From contig NZ_PZZM01000001.1 in assembly GCF_003046175.1 (NCBI RefSeq), positions 2,559,001 to 2,623,000 on the forward strand: a stretch of DNA of 64,000 bases, read 5' to 3'. The DNA is from Bosea sp. 124. GTDB taxonomy: Bacteria > Pseudomonadota > Alphaproteobacteria > Rhizobiales > Beijerinckiaceae. A model generated the notes under the pieces. It had not been told where the DNA came from and searched no databases. It saw only the letters and a list, made by a program, of their open reading frames with translations. This document shows, piece after piece, positions 1 to 7,512 of the stretch. The translations under genes were made by a program, and so were the position numbers. Each line of letters starts with the position of its first letter. Within the stretch, counting starts at the first letter, position 1.

Positions 1-3
1 GGA

Positions 4-1509
4 TTGATTAACGAAGCTAAAATTCAATTAGACATTGGAACGGAGCATTTAACTATCCCGTTCATTGATTTATCTGTGACGCGATCGAAACCAACTATGG
101 CGGCTGTTGACGCCGCATTGAGCCACGCGCCCAGCGAAGCCTACGCCAATCAGCGCGCTCGGGGCTTCAAGCTATTGAGATTTGCGCCACTTCTGGAAGC
201 CGAATATCTAAGTCAAATGCGGCTTGATCAGCGCATCAGTGCACTCATCTGCACAAGCACTGCACTGGTAATTTGGGTCGCTTTTGCAGTATTTGACGTT
301 ACGCGGCTGAGCCTTAAAGCTGAGTTTGTCGCTCTCAACATTGATGCCATTATCGTAATCTGTTTACGTGTCCTGACGATGACGGTACTGGCGGCTCTGC
401 TGACGTGCCTCATCAGTTCGCGGCTACTGAAGATCTATGGATGTCTTTCCTTTTTATGCTTGGTAATGATTGGCGCTACCGCCGCAATTAATGCCAACGT
501 GTACAAATTGCGCGGTTTACCGCAAGCGGATTTGGCCGAATTTGCCATCATCATGGCCGTCTTTCTGCCTATAGGAATGACCTTTAGGCAGAGCCTTATG
601 GCTGCAACCTCTATTGCCCTCACGGTCACCCTGGCGGGGTGGATCATGCTTGACGCTCAGAGCATGGCCGCACATCTGCGGTTTTCTGCCATGCTGTTTT
701 TTGCGGCATTTGTAGGCGCAGTGGGAGCCTATCTGCGGGAATATGCTCAGCGGGACAAATTTCTCCTGCGCCGGCTGTTGCATCATCTCGCAATGCACGA
801 CCCGTTGACGGGTATAGGAAATCGTCGACATTTCGAGGAACAGGTAGTCGCCGCATTGCAGCAAGCGCGCCGGGAAGGGGCAGCAGTTACGCTTGCTGTC
901 CTCGATATCGATCATTTCAAGAGCTACAATGATCGATACGGACATCATGCCGGCGATTTGGCCCTCAAGCAAGTTGCACAGTGCATTGCGCACTGTCTCC
1001 GACGACCTCTGGATATTGCAGGGAGAATGGGCGGGGAGGAGTTCGGGGTGTTGCTATACGGGGCGGACTACGATGACGGTCACGGTGTCATAAAGAGGAT
1101 CGTTACATCGGTCGCCGATCTCAATATTCACCATGGCGCCTCGTCAACGGCCGACCGCCTGACCGTTAGCATCGGAGCAGCTTTGTTCGATGGCTCTGGA
1201 GACCTCGAAAGTCTCTACCGCCGCGCAGACGCAGTTCTTTATAACGCAAAGGCGGCGGGTCGAAACCAAGCACTTATGGAGAAGCGGAGGGCGCTGATTA
1301 ACTTGGCGTCGCGAGCCCACGGCTTTGGCGCAACGCCTAAGCTCAGCCCAGCAACTCGATCATCGCAGCGTGTTGGCTCGCCGACAGGTAGCGATTTAGC
1401 TGCAAATCGGATACGGCACCTCAGTCGCATGCGACTGGCCTGTCGGGTCAGACTTGCGGCATCCAAGGTTGAGCTAGCTAGCTCCCGACGAGAGGCGGCT
1501 CCGCAGTGA
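4..1509 (+). CDS. Membrane-anchored GGDEF diguanylate cyclase
   Basis: Makes cyclic-di-GMP from two GTP at the inner membrane. The protein has about five or six hydrophobic segments between residues 78 and 243, then a GGDEF domain: HDPLTGIGNRR around 265-275, DIDHFKSYND at 301-310, and active-site GGEEF at 343-347. An RPLD motif five residues before GGEEF matches the inhibitory I-site, so product inhibition is likely. The reading frame is open from base 4 with a TTG, so the true start may lie left of the window or at ATG 97. The C-terminal 80 residues after the domain are basic, serine/arginine-rich and unassigned. The signal sensed is unknown. Confidence 0.9.
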   Translation: MINEAKIQLDIGTEHLTIPFIDLSVTRSKPTMAAVDAALSHAPSEAYANQRARGFKLLRFAPLLEAEYLSQMRLDQRISALICTSTALVIWVAFAVFDVTRLSLKAEFVALNIDAIIVICLRVLTMTVLAALLTCLISSRLLKIYGCLSFLCLVMIGATAAINANVYKLRGLPQADLAEFAIIMAVFLPIGMTFRQSLMAATSIALTVTLAGWIMLDAQSMAAHLRFSAMLFFAAFVGAVGAYLREYAQRDKFLLRRLLHHLAMHDPLTGIGNRRHFEEQVVAALQQARREGAAVTLAVLDIDHFKSYNDRYGHHAGDLALKQVAQCIAHCLRRPLDIAGRMGGEEFGVLLYGADYDDGHGVIKRIVTSVADLNIHHGASSTADRLTVSIGAALFDGSGDLESLYRRADAVLYNAKAAGRNQALMEKRRALINLASRAHGFGATPKLSPATRSSQRVGSPTGSDLAANRIRHLSRMRLACRVRLAASKVELASSRREAAPQ

Positions 1510-1523
1510 TGCGGAGCCGTTTT
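1497..1523 (+). terminator. Rho-independent terminator of the GGDEF gene
   Basis: A perfect 9-bp stem (GGCTCCGCA / TGCGGAGCC) with a GTGA loop contains the stop codon of the cyclase and is followed by GTTTTCG. It sits between two convergent genes and could serve both. Confidence 0.8.
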
Positions 1524-1546
1524 CGTTTCAAATCTGAGCCGTTGCC

Positions 1547-1846
1547 CTAGGGATCGATGTGTTCGGGCATGTCCTTTAACTGGTCCTTTGTCCAGTTCGT
1601 GACCGCGTGAACATCTCCTTCTTCGTCCCGCATGAACTCCAACCGGCTCACGGGAACGGCGACCGGCTTTGCGCCAATACCGAGGAAGCCGCCCACATCG
1701 ATGACGATCTGGATATTCGGCCCGATCCCGTGAACGTGCGACACCGAGCCGATCTCTTCATCGCCCGGCCCATAAATCGTCGCGCCATCGAGAATATCGG
1801 CCGTTAGCTCGATAGGGGTCAGGCGGGTATGCTTGGAGTGGTCCAT
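1547..1846 (-). CDS. PRC-barrel domain protein
   Basis: A 99-residue single-domain PRC-barrel protein. The pattern of an early strand (L-T-A-D-I-L-D-G), a central G-P-x-x-Q-I-V-I-D-V-G-G-F-L-G-I-G segment and a C-terminal T-K-D-Q-L-K helix is typical of small stress-associated PRC proteins in Hyphomicrobiales. A good ribosome site (GAGGAG) precedes the ATG. An EcfG-type promoter lies 29-54 bp upstream, so expression under general stress is inferred. It resembles the gene split by IS66 at 14.4/17.1 kb (shared GGFLG-G core). The molecular role is not known. Confidence 0.85.
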   Translation of the reverse strand: MDHSKHTRLTPIELTADILDGATIYGPGDEEIGSVSHVHGIGPNIQIVIDVGGFLGIGAKPVAVPVSRLEFMRDEEGDVHAVTNWTKDQLKDMPEHIDP

Positions 1847-1874
1847 GGCAAACTCCTCGTGCTTGAACCGATTG

Positions 1875-1900
1875 AACGAGTAGCGGGATCAGAACGTTCC
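1875..1900 (-). promoter_or_regulatory. EcfG-type general-stress promoter
   Basis: On the minus strand reads GGAAC-N17-CGTT, an exact match to the alphaproteobacterial EcfG consensus. The -10 element lies about 29 bp before the PRC-barrel start codon. Confidence 0.75.
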
Positions 1901-2008
1901 GCGACCGTTGCCATTCCCCTGATGAAGACGAACAGCGGCCGTGAAAAGGCCCGGCACTCTAACGAGCGTCGAGCCAGATGAAGCGAGCCGTCGCTGGCCT
2001 CGGTTCTT

Positions 2009-2200
2009 TCAACTTTGGCCCGTACCTGCAGACGATATCTCGTCCCGGTGCGACTGGGGTTTGTCCGCTTCGCCGGTATCCTTCTCGGCGTGAGGATCGA
2101 TCGAAACCTGGGTCGTAGTTTGTGCGCCTGGATCTCCTTGGATCGATTTCACACGCGCTTGCTCTTCCGGAGAGAGTTTGTTGCCATCGCCATCTCGCAT
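2009..2200 (-). CDS. Small hydrophilic protein, unknown
   Basis: A 63-residue, highly polar protein without hydrophobic core segments, probably disordered. The ATG at 2200 is chosen over an upstream ATG because GGAGG stands six bases before it. It is preceded by an EcfG-type promoter, so it probably belongs to the stress regulon. No family recognised. Confidence 0.6.
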   Translation of the reverse strand: MRDGDGNKLSPEEQARVKSIQGDPGAQTTTQVSIDPHAEKDTGEADKPQSHRDEISSAGTGQS

Positions 2201-2233
2201 GGGTGCCTCCTTACAATGACCCCCATTGCTCCC

Positions 2234-2258
2234 AACAGGATGGCACGACCTGAGTTCC
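2234..2258 (-). promoter_or_regulatory. EcfG-type promoter (TGTT variant)
   Basis: Minus strand GGAAC-N16-TGTT, with the -10 element 34 bp before the start of the 63-residue protein. The same TGTTG variant occurs at 5037 and 18618. Confidence 0.6.
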
Positions 2259-2286
2259 AATCCGCTGGCCGTCTGCGTTCTACTGC

Positions 2287-2481
2287 TCAGCCGCTTTTCA
2301 GCACCGGAACGGCGCGCCAGTCGAAGTACTCGCCCCAGCCCCGTCCGCTAATGCGGTAGATGCGGACCTTGAAGCGCTGCTCCAAGCGCCCGTCCATGAT
2401 CCGAATCTCTCCCGTGGGAAGCCAAATGCCGAGGGCGTCGGGGAAGGTCTGCCCTCTCTGTCTCCATCGCGCGGCGCTCAT
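2287..2481 (-). CDS. Small hypothetical protein
   Basis: 64 residues, with a compact beta-rich look (W-L-P-T-G-E-I-R-I, V-R-I-Y-R-I, W-G-E-Y-F-D-W). Its ATG overlaps the stop codon of the gene upstream as ATGA (2478-2481), so the two are translationally coupled. No family recognised. Confidence 0.55.
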   Translation of the reverse strand: MSAARWRQRGQTFPDALGIWLPTGEIRIMDGRLEQRFKVRIYRISGRGWGEYFDWRAVPVLKSG

Positions 2482-2828
2482 GGCAGGCCGCGCCCGAGCG
2501 ACATCTGAGCGTCATGACGGCCAGAGTCGGCAAGGCCGTTGTCGCTCTCTTCGCCTTCATCGCCGAGGGCATCGAGATGGAAGCCGGCGCCATGTGTCTC
2601 GATGGCTGTCTGCTCGTGGTCGGCTTCGCCGTCCAGCCGGTCGAGAGCATCGATCAGCCCAGCGATGACAGCCTCAATGCGGCGGCGTGCCTGAAAGTTG
2701 ATGGCGGGCGATTGAGCCAGGCGGCGGTTGCTCGCCAGAACCTGCGCCAAGCGCTCACCCACGGCTGCGAGCAAGGCCGGGTCACCTACGAAGCGAAGTC
2801 CGTCATCAGCGAGCTTCGATCGACGCAC
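2478..2828 (-). CDS. Hypothetical protein with acidic Asp/Glu-rich C-terminus
   Basis: About 116 residues from a GTG at 2828; the true start is uncertain because the frame stays open upstream to 3005. The segment IEAVIAGLIDALDRLDGE followed by an acidic tail ending in DNGLADSG resembles small uncharacterised proteins common in rhizobial prophages. It ends in an ATGA overlap with the 64-residue gene. The facing rightward gene begins almost at the same point, so the two start codons nearly abut. Confidence 0.5.
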   Translation of the reverse strand: MRRSKLADDGLRFVGDPALLAAVGERLAQVLASNRRLAQSPAINFQARRRIEAVIAGLIDALDRLDGEADHEQTAIETHGAGFHLDALGDEGEESDNGLADSGRHDAQMSLGRGLP

Positions 2829-2831
2829 TCC

Positions 2832-3221
2832 ATGTGGAACTGGCAAATCCGGCAGCTTTCGGAGAAGGCGCTCCCCGGATTTATCTGGGAGGCGCGGTCC
2901 CAAGCGAAGGCCGAGCCCGAAGACCAGTTCATCTGGGAGGCAATCGCGGCAGAGGGGGAGCGCCGGCTTGAACTGCAGCGCATACGCCGCACCGGCAAGG
3001 GACAATGGATTGCGGTTCTACAAATCTTCAAGCACGAGCATATCGCGTCAATGGACGAAATCTTCGAGGAGCATCGGGAGTGTGAGGGAGAGCGTGCGGC
3101 GATTGAGACGCTGAAGGCGATGCTTGTCGAACATCACGACAAAGTCGGGCCGGCCATGTCGATCGAGGCAAAGACAATGCCCGCGCTGGAATGGGCACTA
3201 ATGAACGGGCGGCCTCTTTGA
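2832..3221 (+). CDS. Hypothetical protein, charged C-terminal half
   Basis: About 129 residues if the ATG at 2832 is the start. The frame is open further upstream to 2514, but that part lies opposite the leftward gene and looks like its mirror. The second half (D-E-I-F-E-E-H-R-E-C-E-G-E-R-A-A-I-E-T-L-K) is helical and charged and reads like real protein. No family recognised. Confidence 0.4.
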   Translation: MWNWQIRQLSEKALPGFIWEARSQAKAEPEDQFIWEAIAAEGERRLELQRIRRTGKGQWIAVLQIFKHEHIASMDEIFEEHRECEGERAAIETLKAMLVEHHDKVGPAMSIEAKTMPALEWALMNGRPL

Positions 3222-3248
3222 GCGACTGGCGCGGCCCCGCAGCCGTTG

Positions 3249-3273
3249 TGAACAGAAGACGCCAGCGTGCGTT
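3249..3273 (+). promoter_or_regulatory. Weak EcfG-like promoter before BLUF gene
   Basis: TGAAC-N16-CGTT, one mismatch in the -35. The -10 ends only 8 bp before the BLUF start codon, so any transcript would be nearly leaderless; no ribosome site is visible there. Confidence 0.35.
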
Positions 3274-3281
3274 GAGCGCTC

Positions 3282-3713
3282 ATGGAAACGGTTGAAATTC
3301 AACGCCTCGTATATGCTTCGACGTTCAATTTGGGGAGGATCGACAGTGCGCCGGTTGCCCTACGGGACATCCTGTCAGCGTCCCGGCGCAACAATTCCCG
3401 AGACGGCATCACCGGCTATCTCATCTTCGATGGAGAAACGTTCCTCCAGATTCTGGAGGGACCAAAAGCAGCGGTTGAAGCGACCGCTGCACGAATCGAA
3501 GCCGACAAGCGGCACCGTGCGATGAGCGTGCTGGGCTTCCGGCCTTCGTCGGATCGGCTCTTCCCGAATTGGTCGATGGCTGGATACCTCCGCTCACCTA
3601 CCCATCAGGAGGTTTTCGCGCGTCATGGCTTCGCTGGAAAAATCGATCGCAGCACGTTGTCGGAACACCGAGTGGTGAGCATGGCTGTGGAGTTGTCGAA
3701 TGTCGCCGTCTGA
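3282..3713 (+). CDS. BLUF-domain blue-light sensor
   Basis: A 143-residue protein that is almost entirely a BLUF domain binding FAD. The flavin-pocket residues can be placed: Tyr11 in L-V-Y-A-S, Asn37/38 in R-R-N-N, Gln56 in F-L-Q-I-L-E-G, and Trp97/Met99 in N-W-S-M-A-G. There is no output domain beyond a short tail of about 40 residues, so it must signal by binding a partner. No ribosome site precedes the ATG. It lies beside other likely stress genes. Confidence 0.9.
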   Translation: METVEIQRLVYASTFNLGRIDSAPVALRDILSASRRNNSRDGITGYLIFDGETFLQILEGPKAAVEATAARIEADKRHRAMSVLGFRPSSDRLFPNWSMAGYLRSPTHQEVFARHGFAGKIDRSTLSEHRVVSMAVELSNVAV

Positions 3714-3904
3714 AGCCCGGTAGAGAACTCCCTTCACACGGGAGTGGTCACAGGTTCCGAACACTTGGCTGGGATCGGGGGAATATGTCGGCGCGCATTG
3801 AACCAGCTTGTCGCGGGCGCCGACAACATCATGTGCTCGGCCATCAGGCGCAGCGAGCGCGGCAAAGCGCCTCTCCGCCCAGCTCTGCGAAAGGAGACGG
3901 GACG

Positions 3905-4606
3905 ATGCCTCGCGATACGCTTCCACCGCCAAAATCTCCGCTCGAAGGTGAACTGCGCTTGAAATGGGAGCTTCATTTCGCAGCAAATCACTTTCAACGC
4001 ATCTTCAATGTCAGCCTGTTCCCCTTCATTGGTCGGGTCGTGAAGGTGTTCTCGCCCCCGGCTTCGGCTGGCCTGCTGTTTGAGTTCCGCGAGGGCATGC
4101 GGGAGTCCTTCGCAACCCTCGTGGACAGGCGCGCATTTCCGCCCGCGACACTCAATGAAGCCATCCGGGCGGTCGTGCCTGGCTACCGTGGAGTCATTCC
4201 CGACAATCCTGGGGTATCACATCGTGATGCATGGTGGCGGCAAGCTGCGGCCGGCGCGGCCATTGGCCAGAGCTTTCGGGAAGAAGGGACCAGTACGGGT
4301 CTGCATATCGCTTTCAACAAGACCCTTTGCGATGTGCATGTCGATCGAAACGGGTTTGTGATCAGCCGCGACGGCTTCACACATTGGGATCTGAACGGGC
4401 TTCTGCGCCACCTGACGATCGATTTGGCGGGCGACAAAGCGACCTGGGCGGTGCACTCGGCTGTTGTGCTCGATCGTCGCCGACGACCCATTATTCAGGC
4501 CACGCTTGGTCCTTGGTTCGCGGTAGATCTCCCGTCACGGGATGCAAATGACCGCACGGCTGTGAAGGTCGGCATTCAGATATCAGGCACGTTCGGAAGT
4601 CGCTGA
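3905..4606 (+). CDS. Hypothetical protein, 233 aa
   Basis: Start ATG at 3905 follows GGAG; the longer open frame upstream overlaps the BLUF gene and has no ribosome site. The protein is soluble, without signal peptide or membrane segment. It contains a His/Asp-rich stretch (L-H-I-A-F-N-K-T-L-C-D-V-H-V-D, then F-T-H-W-D-L) that could be a metal or ligand pocket, but I do not recognise the family. The 190 bases before it hold no gene. Confidence 0.65.
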   Translation: MPRDTLPPPKSPLEGELRLKWELHFAANHFQRIFNVSLFPFIGRVVKVFSPPASAGLLFEFREGMRESFATLVDRRAFPPATLNEAIRAVVPGYRGVIPDNPGVSHRDAWWRQAAAGAAIGQSFREEGTSTGLHIAFNKTLCDVHVDRNGFVISRDGFTHWDLNGLLRHLTIDLAGDKATWAVHSAVVLDRRRRPIIQATLGPWFAVDLPSRDANDRTAVKVGIQISGTFGSR

Positions 4607-4656
4607 CCCGGCGATCTGGACATAATCAGCAGCAATGGCGAGCGGCACACCCCGCG

Positions 4657-4839
4657 CTATGCCCAGTCCTCACCGTCGTCCTCATGCCGGGCGTCCCACT
4701 TCTCGATCGCTTCGATGAGCCCAAACAACTCGGCCTCCTCCTCCGATCCCTCAGGTGGCGTGCCAAGCTCTGCGACGCGCTCGACGGCGCGCTCGTAGTC
4801 GTCGGGACAGCGAACGATGGCCTTCTTGATCTCGATCAT
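4657..4839 (-). CDS. HigA N-terminal-like small protein (1)
   Basis: 60 residues with the pattern Y-E-x-A-V-E-R-V-A-E-L-G-T-P-P-E-G-S-E-E-E-A-E-L-F-G-L-I-E-A-I-E, which matches the N-terminal segment of HigA-type antitoxins but lacks their DNA-binding helix-turn-helix. No toxin gene is adjacent. The ATG overlaps the stop of a related 54-residue gene as ATGA, so the pair are coupled paralogs. Confidence 0.6.
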   Translation of the reverse strand: MIEIKKAIVRCPDDYERAVERVAELGTPPEGSEEEAELFGLIEAIEKWDARHEDDGEDWA

Positions 4840-5000
4840 CTGCGGGCTCCCTTCATAGCGGCACCACTCGTCTCGTACTCGACCATTGCAGCGCTGATCT
4901 CGAAGAACTCATCCTGCTCTGGGCCCTCGGCAGGATTATCGCCGAGGGCCTTCAGGCGCTCAATGGCAGCCTCGTACTCGTCGCTAGTCTCAATCGTCAT
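4836..5000 (-). CDS. HigA N-terminal-like small protein (2)
   Basis: 54 residues beginning MTIETSDEYEAAIERLKALG and ending GARR. It shares the Y-E-A-A-I-E-R-L-x-x-L-G-x-x-P-x-E-G layout with the next gene, to which it is joined by an ATGA overlap at 4836-4839. An EcfG-type promoter lies 37-61 bp upstream, so both are probably stress-induced. No DNA-binding domain is present. Confidence 0.55.
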   Translation of the reverse strand: MTIETSDEYEAAIERLKALGDNPAEGPEQDEFFEISAAMVEYETSGAAMKGARR

Positions 5001-5036
5001 GGTGGGCCTGCTCGGAACTGTAGCGTCGCTCCCAGC

Positions 5037-5061
5037 AACAGATCTCGGGGCGGATCGTTCC
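5037..5061 (-). promoter_or_regulatory. EcfG-type promoter (TGTT variant)
   Basis: Minus strand GGAAC-N16-TGTTG, 37 bp before the start of the HigA-like pair. Confidence 0.6.
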
Positions 5062-5116
5062 TGAAAGCGGCCCGCATCGAACTCATCCGTCCTCAGGGAA
5101 CTCGCGCCAACCGATC

Positions 5117-5392
5117 CTATTTATCCTCGTCGCGGGCATCGGCAGTCATCGCGTGCTCGATCTCATCAACGGGCACCATGACGCCGCCAAAATGCGAGTG
5201 GAACGCCCTGGCAAACCGTGGATCTTCGAAAGCCACCCGGACGATGGATTCTGTTGCCATCGGATCGCGAACTCGAAATCCGATCTGCCATTCCGCGCAC
5301 CAGCTCTCGATGCGACGTAGGCGCTCGGGCGCGGTCTGCCGGTCAACCTTCATCTCGACCTGATGCGACCAGGAAGGAGCCATCGCCATCAT
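5117..5392 (-). CDS. Hypothetical protein, third gene of SOS operon
   Basis: 91 residues from ATG 5392, which overlaps the stop of the gene before as ATGA; a second ATG follows at 5389. Soluble alpha/beta character (R-L-R-R-I-E-S-W-C-A-E-W-Q-I-G-F-R-V-R, then S-I-V-R-V-A-F-E-D-P-R-F-A). It is the last member of the operon behind the LexA box. No family recognised. Confidence 0.6.
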   Translation of the reverse strand: MMAMAPSWSHQVEMKVDRQTAPERLRRIESWCAEWQIGFRVRDPMATESIVRVAFEDPRFARAFHSHFGGVMVPVDEIEHAMTADARDEDK

Positions 5393-5646
5393 TCCTCTCC
5401 TGCGTCGATGTCCATGCGATAGAGCCCATGGAACTTGTCGGGCTCGTTGCTGCCGGCAGCCACGTTGAGTTGGCTGTGGGCGAGGTGGAGGGCGAAGTTC
5501 AGCACGTCGAGGGCGATATAGACTTGGCTGCTGATGGGAATCTCTCCGCACCATCGCCTCACGGTGGAATGAAAGTCGCGGGTTACGGTCTGCATCTCAC
5601 GAGCCTTACCCGGTGACATGCTGCGCTTGGATCGCTGAACCATCAC
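5389..5646 (-). CDS. Hypothetical protein, second gene of SOS operon
   Basis: 85 residues, soluble, with a C-terminal helical part (Y-I-A-L-D-V-L-N-F-A-L-H-L-A-H). Coupled by ATGA overlaps to both neighbours (5643-5646 upstream, 5389-5392 downstream), which supports all three as real genes. Function unknown. Confidence 0.6.
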   Translation of the reverse strand: MMVQRSKRSMSPGKAREMQTVTRDFHSTVRRWCGEIPISSQVYIALDVLNFALHLAHSQLNVAAGSNEPDKFHGLYRMDIDAGEE

Positions 5647-5900
5647 GCCTCGTCCTCGGATAGATCAGGCCGCGCCCCCTCGGAAAACAGCCCACGCAGG
5701 AAGCCGCGCGAGCAGGATCGATCGGCATCCGCCACGAGCCGCTCGCTCTCCGCAAGCAGCGCCAGATAGCTGCGCGCCAGCGCTCGGAATGCAGCGCGCT
5801 CGAAGCCCTCGTGTTCCTCCAGCAGGTCCTCGATCAGTGCGGTGATTTCCGCATCGAAGGACGTATCGTCCTGCCTCTGGTCCGCTGGCTGTGCCGACAT
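5643..5900 (-). CDS. Acidic hypothetical protein, first gene of SOS operon
   Basis: 85 residues, acidic and helical (D-A-E-I-T-A-L-I-E-D-L-L-E-E-H-E-G-F-E-R-A-A). ATG 5900 is preferred to ATG 5909 because an AAGGA sequence then sits nine bases upstream. A LexA-type GAAC-N7-GAAC box lies 21-35 bp upstream, so SOS control of the three-gene operon is inferred. Function unknown. Confidence 0.6.
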   Translation of the reverse strand: MSAQPADQRQDDTSFDAEITALIEDLLEEHEGFERAAFRALARSYLALLAESERLVADADRSCSRGFLRGLFSEGARPDLSEDEA

Positions 5901-5920
5901 TGTTCGCATCCTTGTGATGA

Positions 5921-5935
5921 GAACAAAGAAAGAAC
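5921..5935 (-). promoter_or_regulatory. LexA (SOS) box
   Basis: Minus strand GTTCTTTCTTTGTTC, an exact GTTC-N7-GTTC direct repeat with an all A/T-C spacer, the known alphaproteobacterial LexA operator. It lies just upstream of the three-gene operon at 5117-5900. Confidence 0.65.
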
Positions 5936-6080
5936 ATAGCGTTCGCCTGAGTCAACGCCGAATGTCAGCGCCTGCCCAAAAACGTCACCAAATGACTTGA
6001 CGTGAATTGAGGTAACATATTGAGAGTGCTGGTAATTTTCATCGTTTCGAGTATGCTGTCTGCCGGCAATGGAGGCCGAC

Positions 6081-6266
6081 ATGCATTCCACTCGACCACG
6101 CCGAACCGAAAAACTGTTCGTCGCTGCGGAGCCTGATCTTCGCGCTGCGATTGAGCGCGAGGCCGTCCGTCGCGACACGTCGATGTCCAGCACAATCCGC
6201 GCGCTCATCCGGGCTCAGCTTGCCCGCGGGCAAGAAAACTTTCAGGCCACCGGAGTCGTATCGTGA
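6081..6266 (+). CDS. Ribbon-helix-helix DNA-binding protein
   Basis: 61 residues. R-R-T-E-K-L-F-V-A-A-E-P-D-L-R-A-A-I-E-R-E-A-V-R-R-D-T-S-M-S-S-T-I-R-A fits a CopG/Arc-type ribbon-helix-helix: short N-terminal strand followed by two helices. GGAGG stands five bases before ATG 6081, which is preferred over the upstream ATG at 6069. Divergent from the SOS operon; it may regulate it or itself. No partner toxin gene is visible. Confidence 0.7.
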   Translation: MHSTRPRRTEKLFVAAEPDLRAAIEREAVRRDTSMSSTIRALIRAQLARGQENFQATGVVS

Positions 6267-6303
6267 TGCGTGCCGCGCCAGGCCATCGAGACGGGCTAGC
6301 GAT

Positions 6304-6918
6304 ATGAGTTCGTATTCATGGCCTTTGTCGCGACAGACCGCGCTCGACATCAACGGCAACGTGGTCCCTGGGGCGCGGCTTCAGTTCTTCGTCGCGGGCA
6401 CGTCCACACCGCTTGTCGCCTTTTCCGATGGGAATAGGACGGCGCCTTTGCCGGCATACCCCAATTGTATCCAAGCGGACGCGAACGGGCGCTGGCCTCG
6501 TGTCTTCCTGCCGTACACGGACTATCGCGAGCGCGCCCTGAGCCCGACCGGCTCCCTGCTGTGGGATGACGATTTGATCGCCAACCCTGCGCCTGCGGAA
6601 GCCGGGGGCGGCGATGCGGTCCCGGATGCGGAGTTGGTCAAAACCGGCTTCATCAAGTTTGAGTTGGGCGAGGGGGCTAGGCCCCAGACAAGCTGCCACG
6701 ATGGAGGCCGCCCTGATGACGGAGACGGCCATGTTGAGATTGCAGAACGCAATCGGCGGCAATTCAAGCACCGCGCGGCAGCTTGCCGAAATGGCCATGT
6801 CTGGCGCTCCGGCCACCGCAGTAGGCGGCGTCACAGGATATTATCAGGGTGGCAATGCCGGTGCCGTTGCAGGCGCCATCGCAGCCAACGCACTTCGCCG
6901 TGGCCGCATGAAACTTGA
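6304..6918 (+). pseudogene. Phage tail-fibre-like N-terminus, fused out of frame
   Basis: The first 120 or so residues match the common N-terminal module of phage tail/appendage proteins: D-I-N-G-N-V-V-P-G-A-R-L-Q-F-F-V-A-G-T-S-T-P-L, A-D-A-N-G-R-W-P-R-V-F-L-P, and G-S-L-L-W-D-D-D-L-I. Past about base 6690 the translation becomes arginine/histidine-rich and reads as the wrong frame of the next gene. The sequence therefore looks like a deletion scar joining a tail gene to another phage gene. Confidence 0.65.
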
Positions 6919-7153
6919 TGCCGGGCTGGCGCAGCAAATCGCAAAAATGCTTGCCTCCGATGACGTGGCACAGCTTAAGCGCGTAACCAGCATGGCGACT
7001 CGCAGCCCCGCAGTGATGAAACTCCTGGACGGCATTGCGGAGGAAGCCGGTCAGATTGCCGGCCTCGGTTCAGGACGGCCACTTGAGGTAACGATCCGGC
7101 CGGGGGGTGCGCCGGTAAATCTGCCAGCAGCAGCAAATGAAGAACAGCGATAG
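6716..7153 (+). pseudogene. C-terminal fragment of a phage structural protein
   Basis: 145 residues from ATG 6716, in another frame than the tail fragment. Segments such as N-A-I-G-G-N-S-S-T-A-R-Q-L-A-E-M, a Gly/Ala-rich hydrophobic stretch (G-G-N-A-G-A-V-A-G-A-I-A-A-N-A-L), and A-Q-Q-I-A-K-M-L-A-S-D-D look like the C-terminal end of a large virion or internal protein; this is inference from general character. It may still be translated, but the N-terminal bulk is missing. Confidence 0.5.
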
Positions 7154-7215
7154 GCCCCACGGATGAGCCGGCAGCATCAGCACGGCCGCCATCAGCGCGG
7201 CTTCCAAACTGGCCC

Positions 7216-7392
7216 TCATTTGCTACCGAGCCGACGCTTGATGGTCTCGTCAACGGACAGCACGACCGCTCCAATCAAGCAGAGGGTGAAGGCGTACGGG
7301 CCGAGCCAACCGAAATTGATTGAATGGAGGACGAAAGGAACGACGACCGCAGCTGCGATGAGCAATCCGCCAGCCTTCTTCGTATCCACCAT
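7216..7392 (-). CDS. Small two-segment membrane protein
   Basis: 58 residues: a hydrophobic segment at 8-24, a second at 31-47, then a basic tail (I-K-R-R-L-G-S-K). GGAG precedes ATG 7392. Its place among phage remnants, and its holin-like size and topology, are suggestive, but no family is recognised. Confidence 0.6.
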   Translation of the reverse strand: MVDTKKAGGLLIAAAVVVPFVLHSINFGWLGPYAFTLCLIGAVVLSVDETIKRRLGSK

Positions 7393-7512
7393 GCTCAAAG
7401 CTCCGCTCCGATCTGGAGACTGCCTTTTCCCCCGCCTTCCGGCAAGGGGAGGCGGTCTGCTGACGCTGGCTAGCTTCGGCATGATCGTGTGGGTGATGAT
7501 GCGGGGCCTGGC

